Source: Saccharothrix saharensis
GTDB taxonomy: Bacteria; Actinomycetota; Actinomycetes; Mycobacteriales; Pseudonocardiaceae
Assembly (NCBI RefSeq): GCF_006716745.1
Contig: NZ_VFPP01000001.1
Location: 8,815,386 to 8,879,385 of the forward strand
Direction of reading: 5' to 3'
DNA: 64,000 nt
Part shown: piece by piece, positions 50,401 to 64,000 of the stretch
Layout of the letters: every line of letters begins with the position of its first letter
Position numbering within the stretch: position 1 is the stretch's first letter
The notes under the pieces: generated by a model
Database searches by the model: none
Seen by the model: the letters and a program-made list of their open reading frames with translations, nothing else
Told to the model about the DNA's origin: nothing
Position numbers and translations under genes: made by a program

Positions 50401-53400
50401 GAGCTGAACGCGGCCGGCGCGACCGGGCTGCGCGTCCGCATCACGCCCGACGGCGGCGACACGTTCGCCGTGGACGTCGCCGACCCGGCGGGCGTGCCGC
50501 TGGGGCGCATCGACGGCATCACGTTGCGCGCCGTCGCCAAGGACGCCCTCGCGGGCAGCTCCACGTTCGGCGTCACCTGGACCGAGGTCGCGGGGGACGA
50601 GCCGGTGGGCGACCTGGTGGTCGTGCCGCCGGCCGGGACCGACGACCCGCGGGTGGCCGTGCGCCGGGCGTTGGGGCTGGTGAAGGACTGGCTCGCCGAG
50701 GAGCACGACCCGGGCGACCGGCTGGTGTTCCACACCCGGCGTTCGGTCGCGGCCCAACCGGGCGAGCCGGTGGGCGACCTGGCCAACGCCGCCGTGTGGG
50801 GCCTGGTGCGGGTCGTGCAGTCCGAGCACCCGGACCGCGTGGTCGTGGTGGACGCCGAGGACGCCGACGCGGTGCCCGCCGCCGTCGCGACCGGTGAGCC
50901 GCAGGTCGCCGTGCGGGACGGCCGGCACCTCGTGCCGCGCCTGACCCGGACCGAGCTGGGTGAGCCCGTGCGGCTGCACGGCACCGTGCTCGTGACCGGC
51001 GGCACGGGCGGGCTCGGCGCGCTGGTCGCCCGGCACCTGCACGACCGGCACGGCGTGCGCGACCTGCTGCTGGTCAGCAGGCGCGGCCTGGACGCGCCCG
51101 GCGCGCGGGAACTGGCCGAAGAGCTGGGCGCGCGCGTGGCCGCGGTCGACGTGGCCGACCGTGAGGCGTTGGCCGAGCTGTTGGCCGGCGAGCGGATCAC
51201 CGCCGTCGTGCACGCCGCCGGCGTGCTGGACGACGCGACCACCACGGCGTTGACCGACGAGCAGGTGGACCGGGTCCTGGCACCCAAGGCGCTCGCCGCC
51301 CGCCACCTGCACGAGCTGGCCGGCGACGTCGAGGCGTTCGTGCTGTTCTCCTCGATCTCCGGCGTGCTCGGCACGGCGGGCCAGGGCAACTACGCCGCCG
51401 CCAACACCTACCTCGACGCCCTGGCCGCGCACCGCCGCGCGCAGGGCCTGCCCGCGGTGTCGCTGGCGTGGGGCCTGTGGGACGCGGGCATGGGCGAGAC
51501 GCTGGGCGAGGCCGACCTGGCGCGCTGGGCACGCGCCGGTGTCGCCCCGCTCGACCCGAAGCGCGGCCTGGCGCTGTTCGACCGCGCGCTCGCGGGTGAC
51601 GCGGGCCTGCTCGTCCCCGCCGCGCTGGACCCGTCGCGAGTGGACGGTGACGTGCCGCCGCCGTTGCGCGGCCTGGTGAAGCGGCGTGCCGTGAAGACAG
51701 TGTCGACCACGTTGACCGAAGCGAACGCGCTGGACCTGGTGCGCTCGCTGGCCGCCGCCGCGCTCGGCCACGCCGACGGCACCGCGGTCGACCCGGAGAA
51801 GGCGTTCCGGGACCAGGGCTTCGACTCGCTGGCGGGCGTCGACCTGCGCAACCGGCTGATCGCGGCCACCGGGCGCAAGCTGCCCACGACGCTCGTCTTC
51901 GACCACCCCACGCCGACCGCGCTGGCCGCGTTCCTGGTGGCGGGCAACCGGAAGGCGGAGCGGAAGGTCGCGGCCCGCGCGGACGAGCCGATCGCGATCG
52001 TCGGCATGGCGTGCCGCTACCCGGGCGGGGTGAAGTCGCCGGAGGACCTGTGGCGGCTGGTCGCCGAGGGCCGGGACGCCATCTCGGAGTTCCCGGCCAA
52101 CCGCGGCTGGGACGTCGACGCGCTCTACGACCCGGACCCGGAGAAGCTGGGCACCACCTACACCCGGCACGGCGGGTTCCTGCACGACGCCGACCTGTTC
52201 GACGCGGGCTTCTTCGGCATGGCGCCGCGCGAGGCGCTGGCGACCGACCCGCAGCAGCGGCTGCTGCTGGAGACGGCCTGGGAGGCGTTCGAGGACGCGG
52301 GCATCGACCCGACGGCCCTGCGCGGCAGCCGGTCCGGCGTGTTCACCGGCGTGATGTACGACGACTACGCCTCACGCCTGCCCGAGACGCCCGACGAGGT
52401 CGAGGGCTTCCTGTTGGCGGGCAACACCTCCAGCGTGATCTCCGGCCGGCTCGCCTACACCTACGGCCTGGAGGGCCCGGCCATCACGGTCGACACGGCG
52501 TGCTCGTCGTCGCTGGTGGCGCTGCACCTGGCGGCGCAGGCGCTGCGCAACGGCGAGTGCGACCTGGCCCTGGCGGGCGGCGTCACGGTGATGGCCGGGC
52601 CGAGCACGTTCATCGAGTTCTCCCGCCAGCGCGGGCTGTCGGCGGACGGCCGCTGCAAGTCGTTCTCCGCCGACGCGGACGGCACCGGCTGGTCCGAGGG
52701 CGTCGGCCTGCTGGTGGTCGAACGGCTCTCCGACGCGCGCAAGCGCGGCCACCGCGTGCTGGCCGTGGTGCGCGGCTCGGCGGTGAACTCCGACGGTGCG
52801 TCCAACGGCCTCACCGCGCCCAACGGGCCGTCCCAGGAACGGGTGATCGAGGCGGCGCTCTCGGCCGCCCGGCTGTCCCCGGCGGACGTCGACCTGGTCG
52901 AGGCGCACGGCACCGGGACGAAGCTCGGCGACCCGATCGAGGCGCAGGCGCTGCTGGCCACCTACGGCCAGGACCGCGAGGAGCCGCTGTGGCTGGGCTC
53001 GCTGAAGTCCAACATCGGCCACGCGCAGGCGGCGGCCGGTGTCGGCGGGATCATCAAGGTGGTGCAGGCGATGCGGCACGGCGTGATGCCGCGCACCCTG
53101 CACGTCGGCGAGCCGTCACCGCACGTGGACTGGTCGTCCGGCGCGGTGGAACTGCTGACCGAGCCCCGCGAGTGGCGTGCCGGCCGTCCGCGTCGCGCGG
53201 CGGTGTCGTCGTTCGGCATCAGCGGCACGAACGCGCACGTCGTGCTCGAACAGGGGCCGGAGCCCGCGGCGGCCGACCGCGTCACGCCCGAGGTGGTGCC
53301 GTGGGTGCTGTCCGCCCGGGACGACGAGGCGCTGCGCGCCCAGGCCGCGGCCCTGCACGCACACCTCGTCGAGCACCCCGACCTGGACCCGGCCGACGTC

Positions 53401-56400
53401 GGCCTGACCCTGTCCCGCCGGGCGCTGCTCGACCGCCGCGCGGTGGTCTTCGGCCGGGACGCCCTGCTCGGCGACCTGCCCGTCGGCGACGGCGAGGGGC
53501 GTGGCAGGACCGCGTTCCTGTTCACCGGCCAGGGCAGTCAGCGGGTCGGCATGGGACGGGAGCTGTACGAGGCGTCGCCGGTGTTCCGGCAGGCGTTGGA
53601 CGACATCTGCGCGCACCTGGACCCGGTGCTGGACCGCCCGCTCAAGGCGGTGCTGTTCGCCGAGCCGGACTCGGCCGACTCCGCGCTGCTCGGGCAGACC
53701 GCGTTCACGCAAGCCGCGCTGTTCGCCGTGGAGGTCGCGCTGTACCGGTTCGTCGAGCACCACGGCGTGCGCCCGGACTACCTGTTCGGCCACTCGGTCG
53801 GCGAGGTGGCCGCCGCGCACGTCGCGGGCGTCCTCGACCTGGCGGACGCCTGCACGCTGGTCGCCGCGCGCGGCCGGGCCATGCAGTCGGCGCGCGACGA
53901 CGGCGCGATGGCGGCGATCGAGGCGACCGAGGACGAGGTGCGGGCGTCGCTGCACGGTGTGCTGGCGGTGGCCGCGCTGAACGCGCCCCGCTCGACCGTC
54001 GTGTCCGGTGACGAGGCGGCGGTGGCGCGGGCGGTCGCGGAGTGGTCGGCCCGGGGCCGCCGCACGCGCCGGCTGCCGGTCAGCCACGCGTTCCACTCGC
54101 CGCACATGGACGAGGTGCTGGACGCGTTCCGCGCCGACCTGGCCGACGTGGTGTTCCGCGAGCCGTCGATCACCGTGGTCTCGGACGTCACGGGCGAGGT
54201 CGCGACCGTCGAGCAGCTGCGGTCGCCGGAGTACTGGGTGCGCCACATCCGGGAGGCCGTGCGCTTCCTGGACGGCGTGCGCACGCTGGAACGGCTCGGC
54301 GTCACGGAGTTCGTGGAGCTCGGGCCGGACGGGGTGCTGACCGCGTTGACCCGGCAGTGCCTGGAGCGGGAACCGGGTTCGGCGGTGGCGGTGCTGCGCG
54401 CGGGCCGGCCGGAGCTCGACCACGCGCTGTCCGCCCTGGGCGTCCTGCACACCCGCGGCATCCCGGTGACCTGGGACTTCGGCGACGCGCGGCCGGTGAC
54501 CCTGCCGGGCTACCGGTTCCAGGGACGTCGGTTCTGGTTGGACGCGCCCCGCTCCACGCGCTCGGCGGGCGAGCTGGGGCTGTCCGACCCCCGGCACCCG
54601 CTGCTCGGCGCGGCCGTCGAGTTGAGCGGTGGCGACGCCGTGGTGCTGACCGGTCGGGTCTCGGCCGGCGGTTGGCTCGCCGACCACCGCGTGCGGGACG
54701 ACGTGCTGCTGCCCGGCACGGCGTTCGCCGAGATGGCGCTCGCCGCCGGCGCGTTCACCGGGTGCCCCCACCTGGCGGAGCTGACGTTGTCCGCGCCGTT
54801 GGTGCTCGGTAGCGCACAGGTCCAGGTCACGGTCGGCGCACCGGAAGGTGGTCGTCGTCCCGTGACGATCCACTCCCGCCCGGACGCCGACTCGCCGTGG
54901 GAGCAGCACGCGACCGGCGCGCTGACCGGGGACGTCCCGGCGGCCGGTGCCTTCTCCTGGCCGGCCGACGCCGAGGCGGTGGACCTCGACGGCGTCTACG
55001 AGCGGTTGGCGCTGCACGGCTACCACTACGGGCCGGCGTTCCAGGGGCTGAAGGCGTTGTTGCGGGCGGGCGACGACCTGTTCGCCGAGCTGGCCCCGCA
55101 GGAGGGCGACGGGTTCCTGGTGCACCCGGCGGTACTCGACGCCGCCCTGCACACGTTGCTGCCCGGGGTGGCGGACGACGACGTGCCCGCCGTGCTGCCG
55201 TTCGCGTGGAGCGGGGTGACGGTGCACTCCACCGCACCCGCCGTCCGCGCGCGGCTGAGCCGGACCGGGTCGTCGGTGGCGCTGGTGCTGGCGGACGCGG
55301 CCGGCCGGCCGGTGCTGACGGTGGACGAGCTGGCGCTGCGGCCGATGGGCGGCCGGGTGGCCCGGGACGGGCTGCACGCCCTGACCTGGCGGCCCGTGAC
55401 CGTGCCCGGCGACCTGCCGCCGCACGGCCTGACCGTGCACCGGGTGCCGGAGCTGGAGGCGCGTGAGGCGGTCCACCACACGCTCGACGTGCTGCGCCGG
55501 GCGGACCGGCCGCTGGCGGTCGTGGTGCGGGACGGGCTGCGGCACGCGGCCGTGCGCGGTCTGGTGCGCAGCGCGCAGGCCGAGCAACCCGGCCGGTTCA
55601 CGCTGGTCACGGCGGACTCCGACGACCTGGTGGACACCGCGTTGCGGTTGGGTGAACCCGAGGTCGCGGTGCGCGGCGGGGAGGTGTCGGTGCCCCGCCT
55701 GGCCCGCACGCCGTCCGCCGACCGCCCGGTGGACTGGGGCGACGGGCCGGTGCTGGTCACCGGTGCGACCGGTGCCCTGGGCGCGATCCTGGCCCGGCAC
55801 CTGGTCACGACCCACGGTGTGGCGGAACTCGTGCTGCTGAGCCGACGTGGTCCGGACGCGCCGGGCGCGGACCGGCTGGTCGCGGAACTGGACGCGAAGG
55901 TGCACCTGGTGGCGTGCGACGCGGCCGACCGGGACGCGCTCGCCGCCGTCGTGGAGCGGTACCGGCCGACGGCCGTCGTGCACACGGCGGGCGTGGTCGA
56001 CGACGGCACGCTCGCCGGGCTCACCGCCGAGCAGGTGGACCGGGTGCTGCGGCCCAAGGTCGACGCCGCGTGGCACCTGCACGAGCTGGTCGGTGACGTG
56101 TCGGCGTTCGTGCTGTACTCGTCGGTCGCGGGCCTGCTCGGCACCGCGGGCCAGGCCAACTACGCGGCGGGCAACAGCTACCTGGACGCGTTGGCCGAGC
56201 ACCGGCACGCGCTCGGCCTGCCCGCGACGTCCCTGGCGTGGGGCCTGTGGGAGACCGAGAGCGAGCTGTCCGGCGGTCTGTCCGAAGTGGACCTGCGGCG
56301 GCTGGCCCGGTCCGGCCTGTCGCCGTTGGGCGCGGACGAGGCGATGGAGCTGTTCGACGCCGCCCTGGCGCACGGCGCGCCGGTCCTCGCCGTGACCCGG

Positions 56401-56913
56401 TTCGACCAGGCGGCGTTGCGGGGTCGGGACGACCTGCCCGCGGTGCTGCGGGACGTGGTCCGCGTCCGCAGGGCCGCGCCGGCCCCGGCCGCTCCCGCCG
56501 CCGCCGACCTGGACCTGCCGTCGGTGGTGCGGACGCAGGTGGCGGCCGTGCTCGGGCACGACGACCCGGACGCGATCGACCCCCGGCGGGCGTTCACCGA
56601 GCTGGGCTTCGACTCGTTGACCGCGGTCGAGCTGCGCAACCGGCTCGGCGCGGCCACCGGGCTGACGCTGCCGACGACGGTGGTGTTCGACCACCCGAGC
56701 CCGGACGCGCTGGTCGAGCACCTGCGGTCGTTGACGTCGGCCGACGAGGAATCGCTGGTGGACCGCCTGGAAGCGGCGGTGCGCGCGGGCGAGCTGGACG
56801 ACACCGCCCTGGACCGGCTGCGCGCCCTGCTCGGCGCGGGCACCGCACTGGACCCCGACCTCGACTCCGCTGACGACGACGCGTTGTTCGCGCTGGTCGA
56901 CGAGCTGGACTAG
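44461..56913 (+). CDS. modular type I polyketide synthase: KSQ loading module plus modules 1 and 2
   Basis: A 4150-residue PKS with domain order KSQ-AT-ACP, KS-AT-DH-KR-ACP, KS-AT-DH-KR-ACP and a C-terminal docking region. The loading KS has Gln170 in place of the active Cys (TAQSSS), which decarboxylates malonyl-ACP to an acetyl starter. All three ATs carry GHS-I/V-GE and HAFH, the malonyl-CoA pattern. Both KRs keep the Ser/Tyr/Asn catalytic set and the B-type Asp (LDD and VDD). DH1 is intact (HVVNGSVLVP); DH2 has Asp for Gly (HRVRDDVLLP). The product after two modules should be an acetyl-primed dienoyl chain. ATG 44461 is preferred to the TTG two codons earlier because GCGAAGGG is ideally spaced. 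Confidence 0.95.
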   Translation: MTNLDDTVAVVGVSCRLPGATDPAAFWRLLRDGRDAVTEVPADRWEALSPETKAVRGTRYGAFLDRVGDFDAGFFGISPREAAATDPQQRLVLELAWEALEDAGIVPGSLAGTAASVFVGSLRDDYAGLVLGRGAITQHTNTGTHRGIIANRVSYALDLRGPSVVVDTAQSSSLVAVHLAAESVRNGESPLALAAGVNLNILAEGALGADKFGGLSPDGRCFTFDARANGYVRGEGAAVLVLKPLRAALADGDDVYAVIRGSAVNNDGATPGLTVPQPAAQAAVVRAAQRRAGVDAGAVQYVELHGTGTPVGDPIEAAGLGEAFAGRAEPLPVGSVKTNIGHLEGAAGIVGLLKSVLAIRHRELPASLNFRTPNPELRLAEHNLTVQTGQTSWPHPDRPLVAGVSSFGMGGTNCHVVVSEPPAPTTNANAPATAAEDGFAVVPVSGRTPEALRAHAALIRDTGGEPRDLGWSLATTRTSFEHRAVVLASDRASLDTGLDAVADGVPAPNVVSGTVADGTLGVVFTGQGAQRAGMGAELHRAFPVFAEAFDEVCAHLDPDLRDVITSGEGLDDTAWTQPALFAVEVAAYRLAESWGLAPQVVLGHSIGEIAAAHVAGILSLPDACALVSARGRLMGALPAGGAMVAVEAAEDELDLPDGVALAAVNGPRAVVLSGAEDAVLAYVGTVGHRTKQLTVSHAFHSPLMDPMLDEFRDVVRGLTFHPPVIPVVSTVRPDADLTDPEHWVRQVREPVRFLQAVRALDVTTLVEVGPDGVCSAMAADAGVRAFPMMRKGHDEVTTALTAFAAAHTRGVPVDWSALHVGRRVKLPTYPFQRERHWLDEEAAPVRVERSADAANLVLRHVAAVLGADPGKVDPRRPFRDLGFDSLMGVELRENLAAATGRALPTGLLFDHPTPQAVIAYLQDDDVAEETFEQRGQHDEPIAIVGMACRFPGGVESPEDLWRLVAEGRDAIGEFPTDRGWSGDLYHPDPDRSGTSYVREGGFLAGAAEFDPAFFGISPREALAMDPQQRLLLQTAWEAVERAGVDPESLRGSRTGVFVGGTAGDYGPRMHEASDQAEGHVLTGATPSVMSGRIAYQLGLVGPALTVDTACSSSLVALHLAVRSLRSGESSAAIAGGVTVMATPGMFLEFSRQHGLAADARCKSFSADADGTAWAEGVGVVMLERLSDARRNSRRVLAVIRGSAINSDGASNGLTAPNGRSQQHVIRQALADAGLEPAEVDLVEAHGTGTSLGDPIEAEAILATYGRDRDEPLWLGSLKSNIGHAQAAAGVGGVIKLVEAMRHGVMPRTLHVGEPTPKVDWTAGKVELLADAREWPEPRRAGISSFGISGTNAHLVLEQGDVHEPTRAEVTTPVPWVSSGRDAEAAVAGLDRVRGRTDVAEVARALAGRTRFDHRAVLVGTTPEDFATAAPLTGRAVPDGRTAVLFTGQGAQRAGMGRELYEAFPVFARALDEVVDAFAPHLDVPLKDLMFGDRPELHETRCTQPALFAFETALFRLAEHHGLVPDLVAGHSIGELVAAHVAGVLTLDDAARLVAARGRLMQAARPGGVMISVQAGEADLGELPAGVALAAVNSPTSLVLAGDEDAVTAFASRFPRARKLQVSHAFHSPHMDDVLDEFRAVAATVTHHEARIPVISTVTGAPLVPDADHWTRQIRGTVRFLDAVRGLERHGAAVFVEVGPDAVLAPLAQAAGVTAVSLGRANRPEPVTAVWGMAHAHAHGAPLDVASFVPGADRADDLPTYPFRRDHYWLTAQPRATGLVTTAVELAERDEVVLTGEVSLTAQPWLAGHVVNGSVLVPGTAFLELALAAGERVGLPRVEDLTLEAPLVVPETGSVPVQVTVREGRFTVHSRQDTWQRHASGTLTEAATAAEPFPWPPEVDEEPIDDAYDRLAALGYDYGDPFRGLRALWRDGDTVYAEVAITAPAKGFAVHPALLDAVLHPLVLEPAGEGRIRLPFAWSGVELNAAGATGLRVRITPDGGDTFAVDVADPAGVPLGRIDGITLRAVAKDALAGSSTFGVTWTEVAGDEPVGDLVVVPPAGTDDPRVAVRRALGLVKDWLAEEHDPGDRLVFHTRRSVAAQPGEPVGDLANAAVWGLVRVVQSEHPDRVVVVDAEDADAVPAAVATGEPQVAVRDGRHLVPRLTRTELGEPVRLHGTVLVTGGTGGLGALVARHLHDRHGVRDLLLVSRRGLDAPGARELAEELGARVAAVDVADREALAELLAGERITAVVHAAGVLDDATTTALTDEQVDRVLAPKALAARHLHELAGDVEAFVLFSSISGVLGTAGQGNYAAANTYLDALAAHRRAQGLPAVSLAWGLWDAGMGETLGEADLARWARAGVAPLDPKRGLALFDRALAGDAGLLVPAALDPSRVDGDVPPPLRGLVKRRAVKTVSTTLTEANALDLVRSLAAAALGHADGTAVDPEKAFRDQGFDSLAGVDLRNRLIAATGRKLPTTLVFDHPTPTALAAFLVAGNRKAERKVAARADEPIAIVGMACRYPGGVKSPEDLWRLVAEGRDAISEFPANRGWDVDALYDPDPEKLGTTYTRHGGFLHDADLFDAGFFGMAPREALATDPQQRLLLETAWEAFEDAGIDPTALRGSRSGVFTGVMYDDYASRLPETPDEVEGFLLAGNTSSVISGRLAYTYGLEGPAITVDTACSSSLVALHLAAQALRNGECDLALAGGVTVMAGPSTFIEFSRQRGLSADGRCKSFSADADGTGWSEGVGLLVVERLSDARKRGHRVLAVVRGSAVNSDGASNGLTAPNGPSQERVIEAALSAARLSPADVDLVEAHGTGTKLGDPIEAQALLATYGQDREEPLWLGSLKSNIGHAQAAAGVGGIIKVVQAMRHGVMPRTLHVGEPSPHVDWSSGAVELLTEPREWRAGRPRRAAVSSFGISGTNAHVVLEQGPEPAAADRVTPEVVPWVLSARDDEALRAQAAALHAHLVEHPDLDPADVGLTLSRRALLDRRAVVFGRDALLGDLPVGDGEGRGRTAFLFTGQGSQRVGMGRELYEASPVFRQALDDICAHLDPVLDRPLKAVLFAEPDSADSALLGQTAFTQAALFAVEVALYRFVEHHGVRPDYLFGHSVGEVAAAHVAGVLDLADACTLVAARGRAMQSARDDGAMAAIEATEDEVRASLHGVLAVAALNAPRSTVVSGDEAAVARAVAEWSARGRRTRRLPVSHAFHSPHMDEVLDAFRADLADVVFREPSITVVSDVTGEVATVEQLRSPEYWVRHIREAVRFLDGVRTLERLGVTEFVELGPDGVLTALTRQCLEREPGSAVAVLRAGRPELDHALSALGVLHTRGIPVTWDFGDARPVTLPGYRFQGRRFWLDAPRSTRSAGELGLSDPRHPLLGAAVELSGGDAVVLTGRVSAGGWLADHRVRDDVLLPGTAFAEMALAAGAFTGCPHLAELTLSAPLVLGSAQVQVTVGAPEGGRRPVTIHSRPDADSPWEQHATGALTGDVPAAGAFSWPADAEAVDLDGVYERLALHGYHYGPAFQGLKALLRAGDDLFAELAPQEGDGFLVHPAVLDAALHTLLPGVADDDVPAVLPFAWSGVTVHSTAPAVRARLSRTGSSVALVLADAAGRPVLTVDELALRPMGGRVARDGLHALTWRPVTVPGDLPPHGLTVHRVPELEAREAVHHTLDVLRRADRPLAVVVRDGLRHAAVRGLVRSAQAEQPGRFTLVTADSDDLVDTALRLGEPEVAVRGGEVSVPRLARTPSADRPVDWGDGPVLVTGATGALGAILARHLVTTHGVAELVLLSRRGPDAPGADRLVAELDAKVHLVACDAADRDALAAVVERYRPTAVVHTAGVVDDGTLAGLTAEQVDRVLRPKVDAAWHLHELVGDVSAFVLYSSVAGLLGTAGQANYAAGNSYLDALAEHRHALGLPATSLAWGLWETESELSGGLSEVDLRRLARSGLSPLGADEAMELFDAALAHGAPVLAVTRFDQAALRGRDDLPAVLRDVVRVRRAAPAPAAPAAADLDLPSVVRTQVAAVLGHDDPDAIDPRRAFTELGFDSLTAVELRNRLGAATGLTLPTTVVFDHPSPDALVEHLRSLTSADEESLVDRLEAAVRAGELDDTALDRLRALLGAGTALDPDLDSADDDALFALVDELD
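44479..47220 (+). other. PKS loading module: KSQ (44479-45720), AT (~46018-46900), ACP (~47017-47220)
   Basis: The KSQ glutamine codon is at 44968-44970; the two KS histidines are kept (ELHGTGTPVGDP, NIGHLEGAAGI). The AT has GHSIGE and HAFHSPLMD. The ACP attachment serine is in LGFDSLMGVEL. Boundaries are approximate. Confidence 0.9.
47272..51940 (+). other. PKS module 1: KS-AT-DH-KR-ACP
   Basis: KS 47272-48534 with VDTACSSSLVAL. AT ~48781-49640 with GHSIGE and HAFHSPHMD (malonyl). DH ~49785-50545 with HVVNGSVLVP and LLDAVLHPL. KR ~50977-51540 with LVTGGTGGLG, AAGVLDDATT and QGNYAAANTY (B-type, active). ACP ~51730-51940 with QGFDSLAGVDL. Expected step: extension to a trans double bond. Confidence 0.88.
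51982..56730 (+). other. PKS module 2: KS-AT-DH-KR-ACP
   Basis: KS 51982-53250. AT ~53509-54370 with GHSVGE and HAFH (malonyl). DH ~54590-55350 with the altered HRVRDDVLLP and a normal VLDAALHTL. KR ~55735-56300 with LVTGATGALG, TAGVVDDGTL and QANYAAGNSY. ACP ~56515-56730 with LGFDSLTAVEL. A docking tail with acidic helices follows to the stop. Confidence 0.86.
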
Positions 56914-56921
56914 GAGACGAC

Positions 56922-64000
<7,079 letters not shown>

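Noticed and set aside
45025..52185. A 2386-codon open frame on the minus strand inside the PKS gene
   Set aside because: It is the antisense mirror of the strongly biased PKS codons. The translation is Arg/His/Gln/Val-rich with no domain, and no ribosome-binding site is seen.

Overview
The window is very GC-rich actinomycete DNA with GTG starts, chains of ATGA-overlapping genes, SARP/AfsR regulators, a DUF5753/DUF397 pair and a giant modular type I PKS. The overall style suggests a filamentous Pseudonocardiales-type organism (Saccharothrix, Actinosynnema or Lentzea-like). This is an inference from gene content. No rRNA, tRNA or other taxonomic marker is present.

Region 1 (1-10 kb) is mixed accessory DNA. 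It holds the end of a luciferase-like oxidoreductase, an AraC-type regulator broken by an internal frame-shifting deletion, a RibD-C reductase, a heterodimeric ABC exporter divergent from a TetR regulator with an inverted-repeat operator between them, a seven-bladed streptogramin B lyase, and a membrane Ser/Thr kinase whose extracellular part is a family 2 carbohydrate-binding domain.

Region 2 (9.6-16.9 kb, minus strand) is a tight five-gene operon in which every junction is an ATGA overlap: a VioB-type ferritin-like protein, a LodA-N-like protein, a LodA-C-like protein, a radical SAM/SPASM enzyme and a FAD-dependent oxidoreductase. A DUF5995 gene follows. This looks like a quinone-cofactor (CTQ) enzyme split over two genes with its own maturases, and it is one of the two most unusual things here.

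Region 3 (17-64 kb) is mostly one biosynthetic cluster. The regulatory and export half holds a SARP, a DHA2 MFS pump, two imine-reductase paralogues and a large AfsR-like ATPase regulator. Two divergent promoters in it carry the same heptad direct repeats at 11-bp pitch, a SARP-box pattern. The tailoring operon encodes a class III aminotransferase, a P450, an acyl-CoA-dehydrogenase-like monooxygenase, a Tat-exported amine oxidase and a GMC oxidoreductase. It is followed by a SnoaL-like protein, a flavin reductase and an acyl-CoA carboxylase beta subunit. A second aminotransferase and SnoaL pair lies divergent from the PKS.

The PKS has a KSQ loading module, then KS-AT-DH-KR-ACP modules, all with malonyl-type AT motifs. 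This predicts an acetyl-primed, unbranched conjugated polyene. With the transaminases, imine reductases and two-component monooxygenase, the best overall inference is a polyketide alkaloid pathway (coelimycin/cyclizidine style: reductive release, transamination, cyclisation). The later modules and the release domain lie beyond the window.

Region 4 (38.2-42.4 kb) is an insertion-like block inside that cluster: a Septu-like AAA ATPase plus HNH nuclease pair, a CoaD-like gene with a replaced C-terminus, a small antisense gene, and an XRE/DUF397 pair. Strong hairpins lie at both edges.
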